Shown: positions 53,793 through 62,390 of the stretch, one piece after another
Numbering within the stretch: position 1 is the stretch's first letter
Layout: each line of letters starts with the position of its first letter
Notes under the pieces: generated by a model
Database searches by the model: none
What the model was told of the DNA's origin: nothing
What the model saw: only the letters and a program-made list of their open reading frames with translations
Translations under genes and position numbers: made by a program
Assembly (NCBI GenBank): GCA_963718775.1
Contig: OY970377.1
Coordinates: forward strand, 2,108,001 to 2,172,000
DNA from: VRUE01 sp963718775
GTDB lineage: Bacteria > Actinomycetota > Thermoleophilia > Solirubrobacterales > 70-9
DNA: 64,000 bases
Reading direction: 5' to 3'

Positions 53793-54214
53793 TGTTGATG
53801 CCGAAGCGGGTAAAGCACCGCAAGCAGATGCGCGGACGGATGCGCGGCAACACCAAGGGCGGTAGCACCGTCGCCTTCGGCGAGTACGGACTGAAGTCGC
53901 TGGACCGCGGCTGGATCACCAACCGCCAGATCGAGGCCGCCCGCGTGGCGATGACCCGCAAGATCAAACGTGGCGGCAAGGTCTGGATCAACGTCTTCCC
54001 CGACAAGCCCTACACGAAGAAGCCCGCCGAGACGCGGATGGGCTCCGGCAAGGGCAACCCGGAGGGCTGGGTCGCGGTGATCAAGCCCGGCAAGGTGATG
54101 TTCGAGCTGGCCGGCGTCCCCGAGGACCTCGCCCGCGAGGCGCTGCGCCTGGCCGGACACAAGCTTCCCGTGAAAACCAAGTTCGTGACGCGCGAGGGGG
54201 CTGAGGGACAGTGA
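53792..54214 (+). CDS. rplP: 50S ribosomal protein L16
   Basis: 140 residues: MLMPKRVKHRKQMRGRMRG start, GKPYTKKPAE-like segment (FPDKPYTKKPAETRMGSGKG). L16 positions tRNA at the A and P sites. Start overlaps the rpsC stop; the end overlaps the rpmC GTG (GTGA). Confidence 0.96.
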   Translation: MLMPKRVKHRKQMRGRMRGNTKGGSTVAFGEYGLKSLDRGWITNRQIEAARVAMTRKIKRGGKVWINVFPDKPYTKKPAETRMGSGKGNPEGWVAVIKPGKVMFELAGVPEDLAREALRLAGHKLPVKTKFVTREGAEGQ

Positions 54215-54423
54215 AGGCCGCTGAGGCGCACGATCTGAAAGACGACGAGCTGGTCGCGAAATTGATCGAAGCCAAGCAGGAGAAGTTCAACCTGCGCTTC
54301 AAGCAGGCGACCGGCGAGTTGGAGAACACCGCTCGGGTTGCGATTGCCAGGCGCGATGTCGCAAAGTTGCTGACCGTCGCGCGCGAGCGGGGCATAGACG
54401 TTGAGAAAGAGCTGAAGAGATGA
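54211..54423 (+). CDS. rpmC: 50S ribosomal protein L29
   Basis: 70 residues from GTG 54211. Two-helix protein with KQEKFNLRFKQATGELENTA and VAIARRDVAKLLTVARER. Located near the tunnel exit. Ends in an ATGA overlap with rpsQ. Confidence 0.96.
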   Translation: MKAAEAHDLKDDELVAKLIEAKQEKFNLRFKQATGELENTARVAIARRDVAKLLTVARERGIDVEKELKR

Positions 54424-55100
54424 CGGACGACGAGACGAAAAAAGACGAGACCGTAGAGGTCGAGGGTTCAGAGGAATCGACTGCGGGTCCTGTCGAGGCA
54501 GAGGACTCCTCGTCCTCGCAAGCTGCGGGCGAGGAGCCCACCGCCACGCCACCCGTAGAAGATGCGCCCAAGGACGAGACGCCCGAGGCCGAGTCTGCCG
54601 ACGCGCCTGAGGCTGAGCAGGAGAAGCCCGCTGCGGAGCCGGATCCTGAGGACGAGCTTCCTTGGAAGGAGAAGCGCAGGCTTCAGCGCTCGCGGCTGCC
54701 ACATAAGGCTGGCGAGGCACTCAGCCCGGAGGACAGGGCCGCCAAGCGCGCCCAGGAGCGCAAGCTCAAGGCTGGGTCGCGTCGCAAGGAAAGGGCAGCC
54801 GCCAAGCAGGGCAGGACCGCTGGGACGGGAACGCCGCCAGCCGAGAAGGACGCTGTTGCCGCCAAGACCCGGCAGGGGCTCGTCGTCTCCAGCAAAGGCG
54901 AGAAATCGATCACGGTGCGGATCGACATCGCTCGCCGCCATCCGACTTACGAAAAGGTCGTGCGTCGATCGCGGACCCTGCACGCTCATGACGAGCGCAA
55001 CGAGGCTGGCGAGGGTGACACCGTGCGGATCGTCGAGACGCGGCCGCTGTCGAAGACGAAGCGCTGGCGCCTGGTCGAGGTTCTGGAGAGGGCCAAGTGA
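54420..55100 (+). CDS. rpsQ: 30S ribosomal protein S17 with about 145-residue N-terminal extension
   Basis: 226 residues against about 80-90 usual. The S17 OB-fold is at the C-terminus (about 150-226: GLVVSSKGEKSITVRIDIAR, HPTYEKVVRRSRTLHAHDE, VRIVETRPLSKTKRW). Before it lies an acidic Glu/Ala/Ser/Pro segment (1-80), then a basic Arg/Lys segment (about 82-140). ATG 54420 overlaps the rpmC stop by four bases, and no later start with a good ribosome-binding site is apparent, so the extension seems truly translated. S17 binds 16S rRNA helices 7 and 11. Confidence 0.93.
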   Translation: MTDDETKKDETVEVEGSEESTAGPVEAEDSSSSQAAGEEPTATPPVEDAPKDETPEAESADAPEAEQEKPAAEPDPEDELPWKEKRRLQRSRLPHKAGEALSPEDRAAKRAQERKLKAGSRRKERAAAKQGRTAGTGTPPAEKDAVAAKTRQGLVVSSKGEKSITVRIDIARRHPTYEKVVRRSRTLHAHDERNEAGEGDTVRIVETRPLSKTKRWRLVEVLERAK

Positions 55101-55468
55101 TCCAGCAGGAGTCGAGACTGAAGGTCGCCGACAACTCCGGCGCCCGCGAAATCCTCTGCATCCGCGTCAAGGGCGGATCGCATCGCCGCTACGCCGGCGT
55201 TGGTGACGTGATCACCGCGACGGTCAAACAGGCGAGCCCGCAGGGCGGCGTCCGCAAGGGCGAGGTCGTCCAGGCGGTTGTCGTGCGCACGCGCAAGCAG
55301 TTCGGCCGGCCCGACGGCACCTACATCGCCTTTGACGAAAACGCCGCCGTGCTGATCGATCCGGCGAGCAACAATCCACGCGGCACTCGCATCTTCGGCC
55401 CGGTGGCCCGCGAGCTGCGCGATCGCAACTTCATGAAAATCATCTCGCTGGCGCCGGAGGTGCTCTGA
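55097..55468 (+). CDS. rplN: 50S ribosomal protein L14
   Basis: 123 residues from GTG 55097: MIQQESRLKVADNSGAREIL, GGVRKGEVVQAVVVRTRK, GTRIFGPVARELRDRNFMKI. At the subunit interface, contacting L19 and bridge B8. Four-base overlap with rpsQ. Confidence 0.97.
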   Translation: MIQQESRLKVADNSGAREILCIRVKGGSHRRYAGVGDVITATVKQASPQGGVRKGEVVQAVVVRTRKQFGRPDGTYIAFDENAAVLIDPASNNPRGTRIFGPVARELRDRNFMKIISLAPEVL

Positions 55469-55469
55469 G

Positions 55470-55808
55470 ATGGCCAGGGCAATGCGGATCCGCAAAGACG
55501 ACCAGGTGATCGTGATCGGCGGCAAGGATGCCGGCAAGACTGGCCGTGTCGTGCGCACCGAGCCAAAGAAGAATCGCGTCTATGTCGAGCACCTCAACAT
55601 GATCAAGCGCCACGAAAGGCCGCGCTCGGTCCAGGACGCCTCGAAGGGCGGCCAGGTTGGCGGCATCGTCGAGAAGGAGGGGCCGATCCACGTCTCCAAC
55701 GTGATGCTGCTCGACCCCAAAGACAACAAACGGACTCGAATCGGCTTGCGCCGGGACAAAGGCGGCAAGCGCGAGCGCTTCGCGAAGCGCAGTGGGGTGG
55801 CGTTCTGA
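55470..55808 (+). CDS. rplX: 50S ribosomal protein L24
   Basis: 112 residues with KOW motif (IRKDDQVIVIGGKDAGKTGR) and VEHLNMIKRHERPRS. An assembly initiator at the 5' end of 23S rRNA. TGATG overlap with rplE. Confidence 0.96.
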   Translation: MARAMRIRKDDQVIVIGGKDAGKTGRVVRTEPKKNRVYVEHLNMIKRHERPRSVQDASKGGQVGGIVEKEGPIHVSNVMLLDPKDNKRTRIGLRRDKGGKRERFAKRSGVAF

Positions 55809-56635
55809 TGGAGGCCACCGCGACGCCACAGTCTCAGGCCGCGCCGCCGCCGCGTCTGCGTGAGCGCTACGAGCAGGACGTCCTGCCGGCGCTGATCGAG
55901 AAGTTCGGCTACTCGACGCCGATGCGGGCGCCGCGCTTGCAGAAGATCACCCTCAACATGGGGTTGGGCGAGGCCAAGCAGAACGCCAAGATGCTGGAAG
56001 CCGCGCAGGCTCAGCTGGCGACGATCGCCGGCCAGCAACCCAGCATCCGCCGCGCCCGCAAGTCGATTGCCTCCTTCAAGGTGCGCGAGGGGATGCCGGT
56101 GGGCCTCTCGGTGACGCTGCGCCGGGCCCGCATGTGGGAGTTCCTCGACCGGCTCTGCTCGATCGCCGTGCCGCGCATCCGCGACTTCCGCGGCCTCAAC
56201 CCGCGCTCCTTCGACGGCCGTGGCAACTACTCGATGGGCGTCAAGGAGCAGCTGATCTTCCCGGAAATCGACTACGACTCGATCGACGAGGTGCGCGGTC
56301 TCGACATCACGATCACGACCAGCGCGCCGACCGACGAGGAGGCCTTCGAGATGCTGCTGCGGCTGGGGATGCCCTTTGCCCAGGAGGGCCGCCCGGGTGG
56401 TTCCGGCGCCGACGAGGAGGCCGAGGTGGCTGCCGAGGAGGAGAAGCGCAAGGAGGAGGCACGCTTGCGGGCCGAGGCCGAGCAGGCTGCGCTCGAGCAG
56501 CTGAAGGAAGAGAATCCCGACGCATACGCGAAGCCCGAGGCCGAGGCCGAGGAGGGTGAGGGCGGAGAGCCCGCCGCGGAGGGCGACCAGGACGCCGAGA
56601 GCTCGGCCGACGAGGAGAATCAGGAGAATGGCTAA
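55808..56635 (+). CDS. rplE: 50S ribosomal protein L5 with acidic C-terminal extension
   Basis: 275 residues against about 180 usual. L5 core: RLRERYEQDVLPALIEKFGY, KSIASFKVREGMPVGLSVTL, GRGNYSMGVKEQLIFPEIDY. From about residue 195 onward the tail is Glu/Ala-rich with an alpha-helical Glu/Lys/Arg part (EEEKRKEEARLRAEAEQAAL). L5 binds 5S rRNA and touches P-site tRNA. Eight-base overlap with rpsN argues against a shifted stop. Confidence 0.95.
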   Translation: MEATATPQSQAAPPPRLRERYEQDVLPALIEKFGYSTPMRAPRLQKITLNMGLGEAKQNAKMLEAAQAQLATIAGQQPSIRRARKSIASFKVREGMPVGLSVTLRRARMWEFLDRLCSIAVPRIRDFRGLNPRSFDGRGNYSMGVKEQLIFPEIDYDSIDEVRGLDITITTSAPTDEEAFEMLLRLGMPFAQEGRPGGSGADEEAEVAAEEEKRKEEARLRAEAEQAALEQLKEENPDAYAKPEAEAEEGEGGEPAAEGDQDAESSADEENQENG

Positions 56636-56813
56636 GACTTCGCTGAAGGTTAAGCAGGGCCGCAAGGCCAAGTTCAAGTCGCGCGAATACAACCGTTGCC
56701 GGCGTTGTGGCCGACCGCGCGCCTATTACCGCAAGTTCGGCCTCTGTCGCATCTGTCTGCGCGAGGCCGCCCACGAGGGGTACATCCCCGGCATGACCAA
56801 GTCGAGCTGGTAG
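56628..56813 (+). CDS. rpsN: 30S ribosomal protein S14, zinc type
   Basis: 61 residues, MAKTSLKVKQGRKAKFKSRE, with CRRC and CRIC zinc pairs: the short type Z form. ATG 56628 behind GGAG. Located inside the L5-S8 interval as in most bacteria. Confidence 0.97.
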   Translation: MAKTSLKVKQGRKAKFKSREYNRCRRCGRPRAYYRKFGLCRICLREAAHEGYIPGMTKSSW

Positions 56814-56820
56814 AGAAAAT

Positions 56821-57216
56821 ATGCTGACCGATCCGATAGCCGATTACCTGACCCGAATCCGCAACGCGCTTGGCTCTGGCCACGACGCGGTGGAGATCCC
56901 CGCCTCGCGGTTGAAGCTGGAGATGTCGCGGATCCTCAAGGAGCAGGGCTACATCTCAGACTTCAACAAGCAGCCGGCAGCGGTCGGCGAGGCGATCAAG
57001 ATTCGCCTCAAGTACACCGAGGACCGCCGGCCGGTGATCCTCGGCCTGGAGCGCGTATCGCGTCCGGGCCGCCGCCGCTACGTTGACCACAAGCAGGTTC
57101 CGCGGGTGTTTGGCGGCACCGGCACGGCAATCGTCAGCACCTCGGTTGGCGTCATGACGGGCCACGAAGCGAAGGCAAAGGGCGTTGGCGGCGAGGTCGT
57201 CGCCTACGTCTGGTGA
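56821..57216 (+). CDS. rpsH: 30S ribosomal protein S8
   Basis: 131 residues: LTDPIADYLTRIRNALGSGH and C-terminal STSVGVMTGHEAKAKGVGGE. It binds 16S helix 21 and represses the spc operon in E. coli by binding mRNA near L5; no such site was identified here. Confidence 0.97.
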   Translation: MLTDPIADYLTRIRNALGSGHDAVEIPASRLKLEMSRILKEQGYISDFNKQPAAVGEAIKIRLKYTEDRRPVILGLERVSRPGRRRYVDHKQVPRVFGGTGTAIVSTSVGVMTGHEAKAKGVGGEVVAYVW

Positions 57217-57223
57217 GCCCACG

Positions 57224-57757
57224 ATGAGCCGGATCGGAAGAAAGCCCATTCCCGTGCCCGAGGCCGTTACGGTCGAGGTCGCCCCTGGCCGCGTCGCGGT
57301 CAAGGGCCCCAAGGGCGAGCTGGATCAGGTCCTCTCGGCCGAAATGAAGGTCGAGCAGTCCGACGGCGTCCTCACTGTCGAGCGCCCGACCAACCGTGGT
57401 GAGCATCGCGCTCTGCACGGGCTGACCCGCAGCCTGATCGCCAACATGGTCGAGGGCGTCACCGATGGCTTCGAGAAGCGCCTCGAGATTCAGGGCGTCG
57501 GTTACCGCGCCCAGCTCAAGGGGAAAAACCTCGAGCTCGCTCTGGGCTACTCGCACCCGGTCTCGATCGAGGCGCCCGACGGCATCGACTTCGAGGTCCC
57601 GCAGCCGACCGAGATCATCGTGCGCGGAATCGACAAGCAGCTTGTCGGGCAGGTCGCGGCGGACATCCGCAAGCGCCGCCCGCCGGAGCCCTACAAGGGC
57701 AAGGGAATCCGCTACCGCGGCGAGCACGTTGCCCGCAAGGTGGGTAAGCGCGCATGA
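57224..57757 (+). CDS. rplF: 50S ribosomal protein L6
   Basis: 177 residues from ATG 57224: MSRIGRKPIPVPEAVTVEV and the C-terminal signature PEPYKGKGIRYRGEHVARK. Lies near the sarcin-ricin loop. ATGA overlap with rplR. Confidence 0.97.
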   Translation: MSRIGRKPIPVPEAVTVEVAPGRVAVKGPKGELDQVLSAEMKVEQSDGVLTVERPTNRGEHRALHGLTRSLIANMVEGVTDGFEKRLEIQGVGYRAQLKGKNLELALGYSHPVSIEAPDGIDFEVPQPTEIIVRGIDKQLVGQVAADIRKRRPPEPYKGKGIRYRGEHVARKVGKRA

Positions 57758-58107
57758 CGGTGGTCACCAAGAGGCAAGCGCGCCTGCGCCGTCGCCGTCG
57801 CGTGCGCGCCCGTGTCACCGGCACGGCGGAGCGTCCGCGCCTGTCCGTCTACCGCTCCAATCGCGGTGTCTTCGCTCAGCTGATCGACGACGGCAAGGGC
57901 CACACGGTCGCTGCCGTCAACTGGATCGAGCCGGAGCTGCGCAAGCTGACCGCGAGCGAGCAGGCCAAGCGGGCCGGCGAGTTGCTGGCCGAGCGCGCCA
58001 AAGCCGCCGGCGTCGAGACCTGCGTATTCGATCGCGGTGGCTACCAGTACCACGGCCGGGTCCAGGCGCTCGCCGACGGAGCCCGAGAGGGGGGCCTGGT
58101 CTTCTAG
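57754..58107 (+). CDS. rplR: 50S ribosomal protein L18
   Basis: 117 residues, basic N-terminus (RQARLRRRRRVRARVTGTAE), RPRLSVYRSNRGVFAQLIDD, and C-terminal FDRGGYQYHGRVQALADGAR. Binds 5S rRNA with L5. A 28-base gap precedes rpsE. Confidence 0.97.
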   Translation: MTVVTKRQARLRRRRRVRARVTGTAERPRLSVYRSNRGVFAQLIDDGKGHTVAAVNWIEPELRKLTASEQAKRAGELLAERAKAAGVETCVFDRGGYQYHGRVQALADGAREGGLVF

Positions 58108-58135
58108 CGCTAGTTCGCTACCTTGACCGCTCGCT

Positions 58136-58888
58136 ATGAAGGGAATGGACACAACCAACGTCGAGACGGTGAGCCCGCGCGGGCTCGACCTGCAGGAGCG
58201 TGTGATCGAGATCAACCGCGTCGCCAAGGTGGTCAAGGGCGGCCGGCGCTTCTCCTTCACTGCCCTGGTCGCTGTCGGCGATGAAGACGGCGTCGTCGGG
58301 ATCGGCTACGGCAAGGCACGCGAGGTGCCGCTGGCGATCCAGAAGGGCGTTGAGAACGCTCGTAAGGACTTGATCCGCATTCCCAAATACGGGCAGACGA
58401 TCACCCACAAGATCATCGGTCGCTACGGCGCGGGCCATGTCGTCCTGCGGCCGGCCAGCCCCGGTACCGGCGTGATCGCCGGCGGCGGCGTGCGGGCGGT
58501 GCTCGAGCTTGGTGGCGTCAAGGACGTGCTGACCAAGAGCATTGGCACGCAGAACCCGATCAACCTGGTCAAGGCGACGATGGACGGCTTGATCCGTCTG
58601 CGGAGGCCTGAGGAGGTTGCCGAGCTGCGTGGGTTGACCGTGGCGCAGGTGCTTGGGATTCAGAAGACCAACGGGGCGGTGACCATCGAGGGCTCAGACG
58701 CTGAGGCCGCGGGTCCTGTCGCTGCAGGGGACCCACCACCCCCTGCGGTAGCTAAAGCTTCCTCGGGGGCGGTTCCCCCTACAGCGCCACCCGCGGCAGA
58801 GACGGCTGAGGCTGCCGCCGAGGCTCCGGTCGCCGAGGCTGACGCCCCGGTCGCCACGGAGGAGCCGAAAGCTGAGGAGTCTTCGTGA
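58136..58888 (+). CDS. rpsE: 30S ribosomal protein S5 with Ala/Pro-rich C-terminal tail
   Basis: 250 residues against about 165-200 usual. Core: QERVIEINRVAKVVKGGRRF, GKAREVPLAIQKGVENARKD, GRYGAGHVVLRPASPGTGVI. After about residue 180 the sequence is Ala/Pro/Glu-rich (AAEAPVAEADAPVATEEPKA). S5 affects fidelity and mRNA unwinding. ATG 58136; Met at 58145 is an alternative. GTGA overlap with rpmD. Confidence 0.95.
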   Translation: MKGMDTTNVETVSPRGLDLQERVIEINRVAKVVKGGRRFSFTALVAVGDEDGVVGIGYGKAREVPLAIQKGVENARKDLIRIPKYGQTITHKIIGRYGAGHVVLRPASPGTGVIAGGGVRAVLELGGVKDVLTKSIGTQNPINLVKATMDGLIRLRRPEEVAELRGLTVAQVLGIQKTNGAVTIEGSDAEAAGPVAAGDPPPPAVAKASSGAVPPTAPPAAETAEAAAEAPVAEADAPVATEEPKAEESS

Positions 58889-59061
58889 GCGCGGTGAAGA
58901 TCAAGCAGGTTCGGTCCGCAAACGGGACGAATCCCGCTCAGAAAGCGACGCTTTCCGCGCTTGGGCTTGGACGGATCGGCAAGGCTGTGGAGCGGAAAGA
59001 CACTCCGCAGTTGCAGGGGCAGATTCGCGTCGTCTCCCACTTGGTTGAGGTCGGTTCCTGA
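58885..59061 (+). CDS. rpmD: 50S ribosomal protein L30
   Basis: 58 residues from GTG 58885 behind GAGGAG: SAVKIKQVRSANGTNPAQKA, LSALGLGRIGKAVERKD, then GQIRVVSHLVEV. A compact beta-alpha protein. Overlaps the rpsE stop and shares TGATG with rplO. Confidence 0.93.
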   Translation: MSAVKIKQVRSANGTNPAQKATLSALGLGRIGKAVERKDTPQLQGQIRVVSHLVEVGS

Positions 59062-59561
59062 TGGCTGCCGAGACGCCTCGTTCTGAGGAGATCGGGCTGC
59101 ATAACCTGAGGCCGAAGCCGGGCTCGCGCAAGCCGCGCAAGCGGTTGGGGCGCGGCGAGGGCTCCGGCCTTGGCAAGACTTCTGGGCGCGGGCACGGAGG
59201 CGCGGGATCGCGCTCCGGGTCCTCGCGCAAGGCTGGCTATGAGGGCGGTCAGAACCCGATTCACATGCGGATGCGAAAGCTCCGCGGGCCGAACAAGAAG
59301 ACGTCGATGCCGTTTGAGAACTTCCGCACCAGCTCGCAGCCGGTCAACCTGGCCGACCTCGAGGAGCGCTTCGACGCAGACGCCGAGGTGACGCCGGAGA
59401 CCCTCAAGGAGAAGGGGCTCGCCAAGCGTTCTGACCCGGTGAAGATCCTCGCTCGCGGCGAGATCTCGAAGAAGCTGACCGTGCGAGCTCATGGCTTCAG
59501 CGCTGCTGCCAAGGAGAAGATAGAAGCGGCAGGCGGTTCCTGCCACACTCTGGAGCCCTAA
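59061..59561 (+). CDS. rplO: 50S ribosomal protein L15
   Basis: 166 residues: IGLHNLRPKPGSRKPRKRLG, GRGHGGAGSRSGSSRKAGYE, FENFRTSSQPVNLADLEERF. An early assembly protein. It overlaps the secY start by one base (TAATG). Confidence 0.97.
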   Translation: MAAETPRSEEIGLHNLRPKPGSRKPRKRLGRGEGSGLGKTSGRGHGGAGSRSGSSRKAGYEGGQNPIHMRMRKLRGPNKKTSMPFENFRTSSQPVNLADLEERFDADAEVTPETLKEKGLAKRSDPVKILARGEISKKLTVRAHGFSAAAKEKIEAAGGSCHTLEP

Positions 59562-60832
59562 TGCTCCGGACTATTGCGAACGCCTTTAGCGTCGCCGAGA
59601 TTCGCAAGAAGCTCGCCTTCACTGCAGCGATCCTCTTGCTCTACCGGCTTGGCGCCTATATCCCGGCGCCGGGTGTCGACATCGACGCCATCAAGGAAAT
59701 CGAGGGGAACTTCAGCGGCTCCGGCATCCTCAGCTTCCTCAACACCTTCTCCGGCGGCAGTCTCTCGCGCCTCTCGCTCTTCGCGCTGGGGATCATGCCC
59801 TACATCACCGCCTCGATCATCCTGCAGCTGCTCACCGTGGTCGTGCCGGCGCTGGAGAAGCTGCAGAAAGAAGGCGAGGTCGGTCAGCAGAAGATCACCC
59901 AGTACACGCGCTACCTCACCGTCGGCCTCGCTTTCGCCCAGTCCTTTGGCTACGTCTTCCTCTTCCGATCCTTCGGGCAGCAGGCCGGCAGCAACGTGGT
60001 CGGCACGCTCAGCGGCGCCAAGGTGCTGTTGATCGTGATCGCCCTCACGGCGGGCTGCACGCTGCTGATGTGGATGGGTGAGCTGATCACCCAGCGCGGC
60101 ATCGGCAACGGCATCTCGCTGATGATCTTCGCCTCGATCGTCTCCGGACTGCCCCAGGGCCTGCAGGCCTGGTGGACCAATCCCGACCAGGTCTTCGTCG
60201 TGATGATGCCGTTCGTGGCCCTGGCCGTGATCGCCGCGATCGTCTACGTCCAGGAGGGCCAGCGTCGCATCCCGGTCCAGTACGCGAAACGGGTCGTGGG
60301 CCGCAAAATGACTTCAGGCGGCTCGACCTACCTGCCGCTGCGAGTCAACATGGCCGGCGTCATCCCGGTCATCTTCGCCGCCTCGATCATGGCCTTCCCG
60401 CCGACGATCGGCCAGCTTCTCAACACCCCAGCGGCACTCGACTTCGCCGCCTTCTTCAGCCCCAACGGCTGGGCCTACGTTGTCGGCGAGGTGTTCTTCA
60501 TCATCATCTTCACCTACTTCTACACGGCGGTCACCTTCAATCCGGTCGACCAGGCTGACAACTTGAAGAAATACGGCGGCTTCATCCCGGGCGTGCGACC
60601 GGGGCGGCCGACCGCGGAGTACCTCGATCGCATCCTCTCGCGGCTGACCTTCCCCGGCGCCCTCTACCTGGGCGCGGTTGCGGCGTTGCCGACGATCCTG
60701 ATCAGCCAGACCTCCGCCAACTTCGCTTTCGGCGGCACCTCGATCCTGATCGTGATCGGGGTCGCGCTGGAAACCGTGAAGCAGCTCGAGGCGCAGTTGA
60801 TGATGCGCAACTACGAGGGCTTTCTCAAATAA
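59561..60832 (+). CDS. secY: Preprotein translocase subunit SecY
   Basis: 423 residues with about ten transmembrane helices. Signatures: the plug region after helix 1 (FSGSGILSFLNTFSGGSLSR), LGIMPYITASIILQLLTVVV, the cytoplasmic loops with RRIPVQYAKRVVGRK, and NPVDQADNLKKYGGFIPGVR. It forms the SecYEG channel; secE is at 29961. In the canonical place at the end of the spc operon, ten bases before adk. Confidence 0.98.
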   Translation: MLRTIANAFSVAEIRKKLAFTAAILLLYRLGAYIPAPGVDIDAIKEIEGNFSGSGILSFLNTFSGGSLSRLSLFALGIMPYITASIILQLLTVVVPALEKLQKEGEVGQQKITQYTRYLTVGLAFAQSFGYVFLFRSFGQQAGSNVVGTLSGAKVLLIVIALTAGCTLLMWMGELITQRGIGNGISLMIFASIVSGLPQGLQAWWTNPDQVFVVMMPFVALAVIAAIVYVQEGQRRIPVQYAKRVVGRKMTSGGSTYLPLRVNMAGVIPVIFAASIMAFPPTIGQLLNTPAALDFAAFFSPNGWAYVVGEVFFIIIFTYFYTAVTFNPVDQADNLKKYGGFIPGVRPGRPTAEYLDRILSRLTFPGALYLGAVAALPTILISQTSANFAFGGTSILIVIGVALETVKQLEAQLMMRNYEGFLK

Positions 60833-60842
60833 GCTGCGGCAG

Positions 60843-61523
60843 ATGTCCGAGCTGAACCTAGTCCTGCTCGGCCCGCCCGGGTCGGGGAAGGGAACGCAGG
60901 GCGAGCGGCTGCAGGAGGACCTCGACCTTCCCTACTACGCGACCGGGGACATCCTGCGCGCGGCGGTTCGCGAGGGCACGGAGCTGGGGCGCGCCGCCAA
61001 GGAGTACATGGACCGTGGCGACCTGGTGCCAGACGAGCTGATCGTCGACATGATCGGCGAGCGGATCGACTCTGCCGAGGCGGCCGACGGGTTCATCCTC
61101 GACGGCTTTCCGCGCACGGCGCCGCAGGCCGATGCGCTGGCGGAGAAGCTCGCCGAGCTGAGCCGGGAGCTGACCGCGGTGCTGCTGATCGACGTCAGCG
61201 ACGAGGAGGTCGTACGCAGGCTGGGCGGCCGGCGCACCTGCGTCGAGAGCGGTCACGTCTTCCACGTCGAGTTCAGCCCTCCCCGGCAGGAGGGGGTCTG
61301 CGATGTCGATGGCAGCGAGCTGATCGTCCGCGACGACGACAAGCCGGAGGTGATCCGTCATCGGCTCGAGCAGTACCACGCCAAGACGGCCCCACTGGTC
61401 GAGCATTACGACAGCCAGAGCCTGCTGCGTCAAATCGATGGCTCTGTGGCTCCCGATGTCGTCGCCGATGAGATCCGCAGGACGCTGGCGACGCTGCGCC
61501 TCGAGGCCGATGAGGCCATCTAG
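60843..61523 (+). CDS. adk: Adenylate kinase, zinc-lid variant
   Basis: 226 residues, converting AMP and ATP to 2 ADP. P-loop GPPGSGKGT (10-18), DGFPRT (about 95), long LID domain. The usual Cys4 or Cys3Asp lid is altered here: Cys133, then Ser136 with His138 nearby, Cys153 and Asp156. A Cys-His-Cys-Asp site is plausible, so zinc may still bind. secY-adk-map order is typical of G+C-rich Gram-positive bacteria. Confidence 0.95.
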   Translation: MSELNLVLLGPPGSGKGTQGERLQEDLDLPYYATGDILRAAVREGTELGRAAKEYMDRGDLVPDELIVDMIGERIDSAEAADGFILDGFPRTAPQADALAEKLAELSRELTAVLLIDVSDEEVVRRLGGRRTCVESGHVFHVEFSPPRQEGVCDVDGSELIVRDDDKPEVIRHRLEQYHAKTAPLVEHYDSQSLLRQIDGSVAPDVVADEIRRTLATLRLEADEAI

Positions 61524-61565
61524 TGCCCGCTCGACCGACATCGAAACGTCACTAGCGTGTACAGG

Positions 61566-62324
61566 ATGATCATCAAGAAGACCCCCGAGCAGGTCGACGA
61601 GATGGCGGCCGCCGGAGAGATCCTCGTGCGCTGCCTGCACATGCTGGCCGCCAAGGCGCGCCCCGGCGTCACCACCAAAGAGCTCGACCTCGCCGCTGAG
61701 AAGCTGATTCGTTCGCAGGGCGCCGAGCCCGCCTTCAAGGGCTACCGTGGCTTCCCCGGCTCGATCTGCGCCTCGCCGAACTCGATGGTCGTGCACGGCA
61801 TCCCTGGCGTCTATGAGTGCAAGCGTGGCGACGTGCTCTCGATCGACGTCGGCGTGGTCAAGGACGGCTGGGTCGCCGATGCGGCGATGACCGTGCCGAT
61901 CGGCTCGATCGACCCCGAGGCGCGCAAGCTGCTCGACGTCACCAAAGGCGCGCTGTTCGCCGGGGTGGAGCAGATGCAGCCGGGCAATCGGCTCGGCGAC
62001 GTCTCGGCCGCCATCCAGAAGGCGGTGGAGATCGAGGGCCTCTCGATCATCCGTACCCTCGTCGGTCACGGGATCGGCCGCGAGATGCACGAGGAGCCGC
62101 AGGTGCCCAACTTCGGCACTCCCGGGAAGGGCCCGCTGCTCGAGGAGGGGACAGTGCTGGCGATCGAGCCGATGGTCAACGCCGGCGGCCCCTTGGTGCG
62201 CATGGACGACGACGGCTGGGCGGTCTATTCGCAGGACGGCTCCCTCGCCGCCCACTTCGAGTTCACCGTCGCGGTTACCGCCGACGGCCCGCGGATCCTC
62301 ACGCCCTGGCACGAAGAGGATTAG
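61566..62324 (+). CDS. map: Methionine aminopeptidase type I
   Basis: 252 residues from ATG 61566 (MIIKKTPEQVDEM); GTG 61557 is an alternative adding three residues. The metal ligands are in the standard motifs: DVGVVKDGWVADAAMT (two Asp), GHGIGREMHEEP (His), AIEPMV (Glu) and HFEFTVAV (Glu). It removes initiator Met. The gene infA commonly follows; here the next gene is unrelated. Confidence 0.95.
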   Translation: MIIKKTPEQVDEMAAAGEILVRCLHMLAAKARPGVTTKELDLAAEKLIRSQGAEPAFKGYRGFPGSICASPNSMVVHGIPGVYECKRGDVLSIDVGVVKDGWVADAAMTVPIGSIDPEARKLLDVTKGALFAGVEQMQPGNRLGDVSAAIQKAVEIEGLSIIRTLVGHGIGREMHEEPQVPNFGTPGKGPLLEEGTVLAIEPMVNAGGPLVRMDDDGWAVYSQDGSLAAHFEFTVAVTADGPRILTPWHEED

Positions 62325-62390
62325 CCGGAGGCATTCGCCGGGTAACCTGAAGGAGCGGTGGGCGCCGCGACGGACCCGGAAGGAGGGCCC

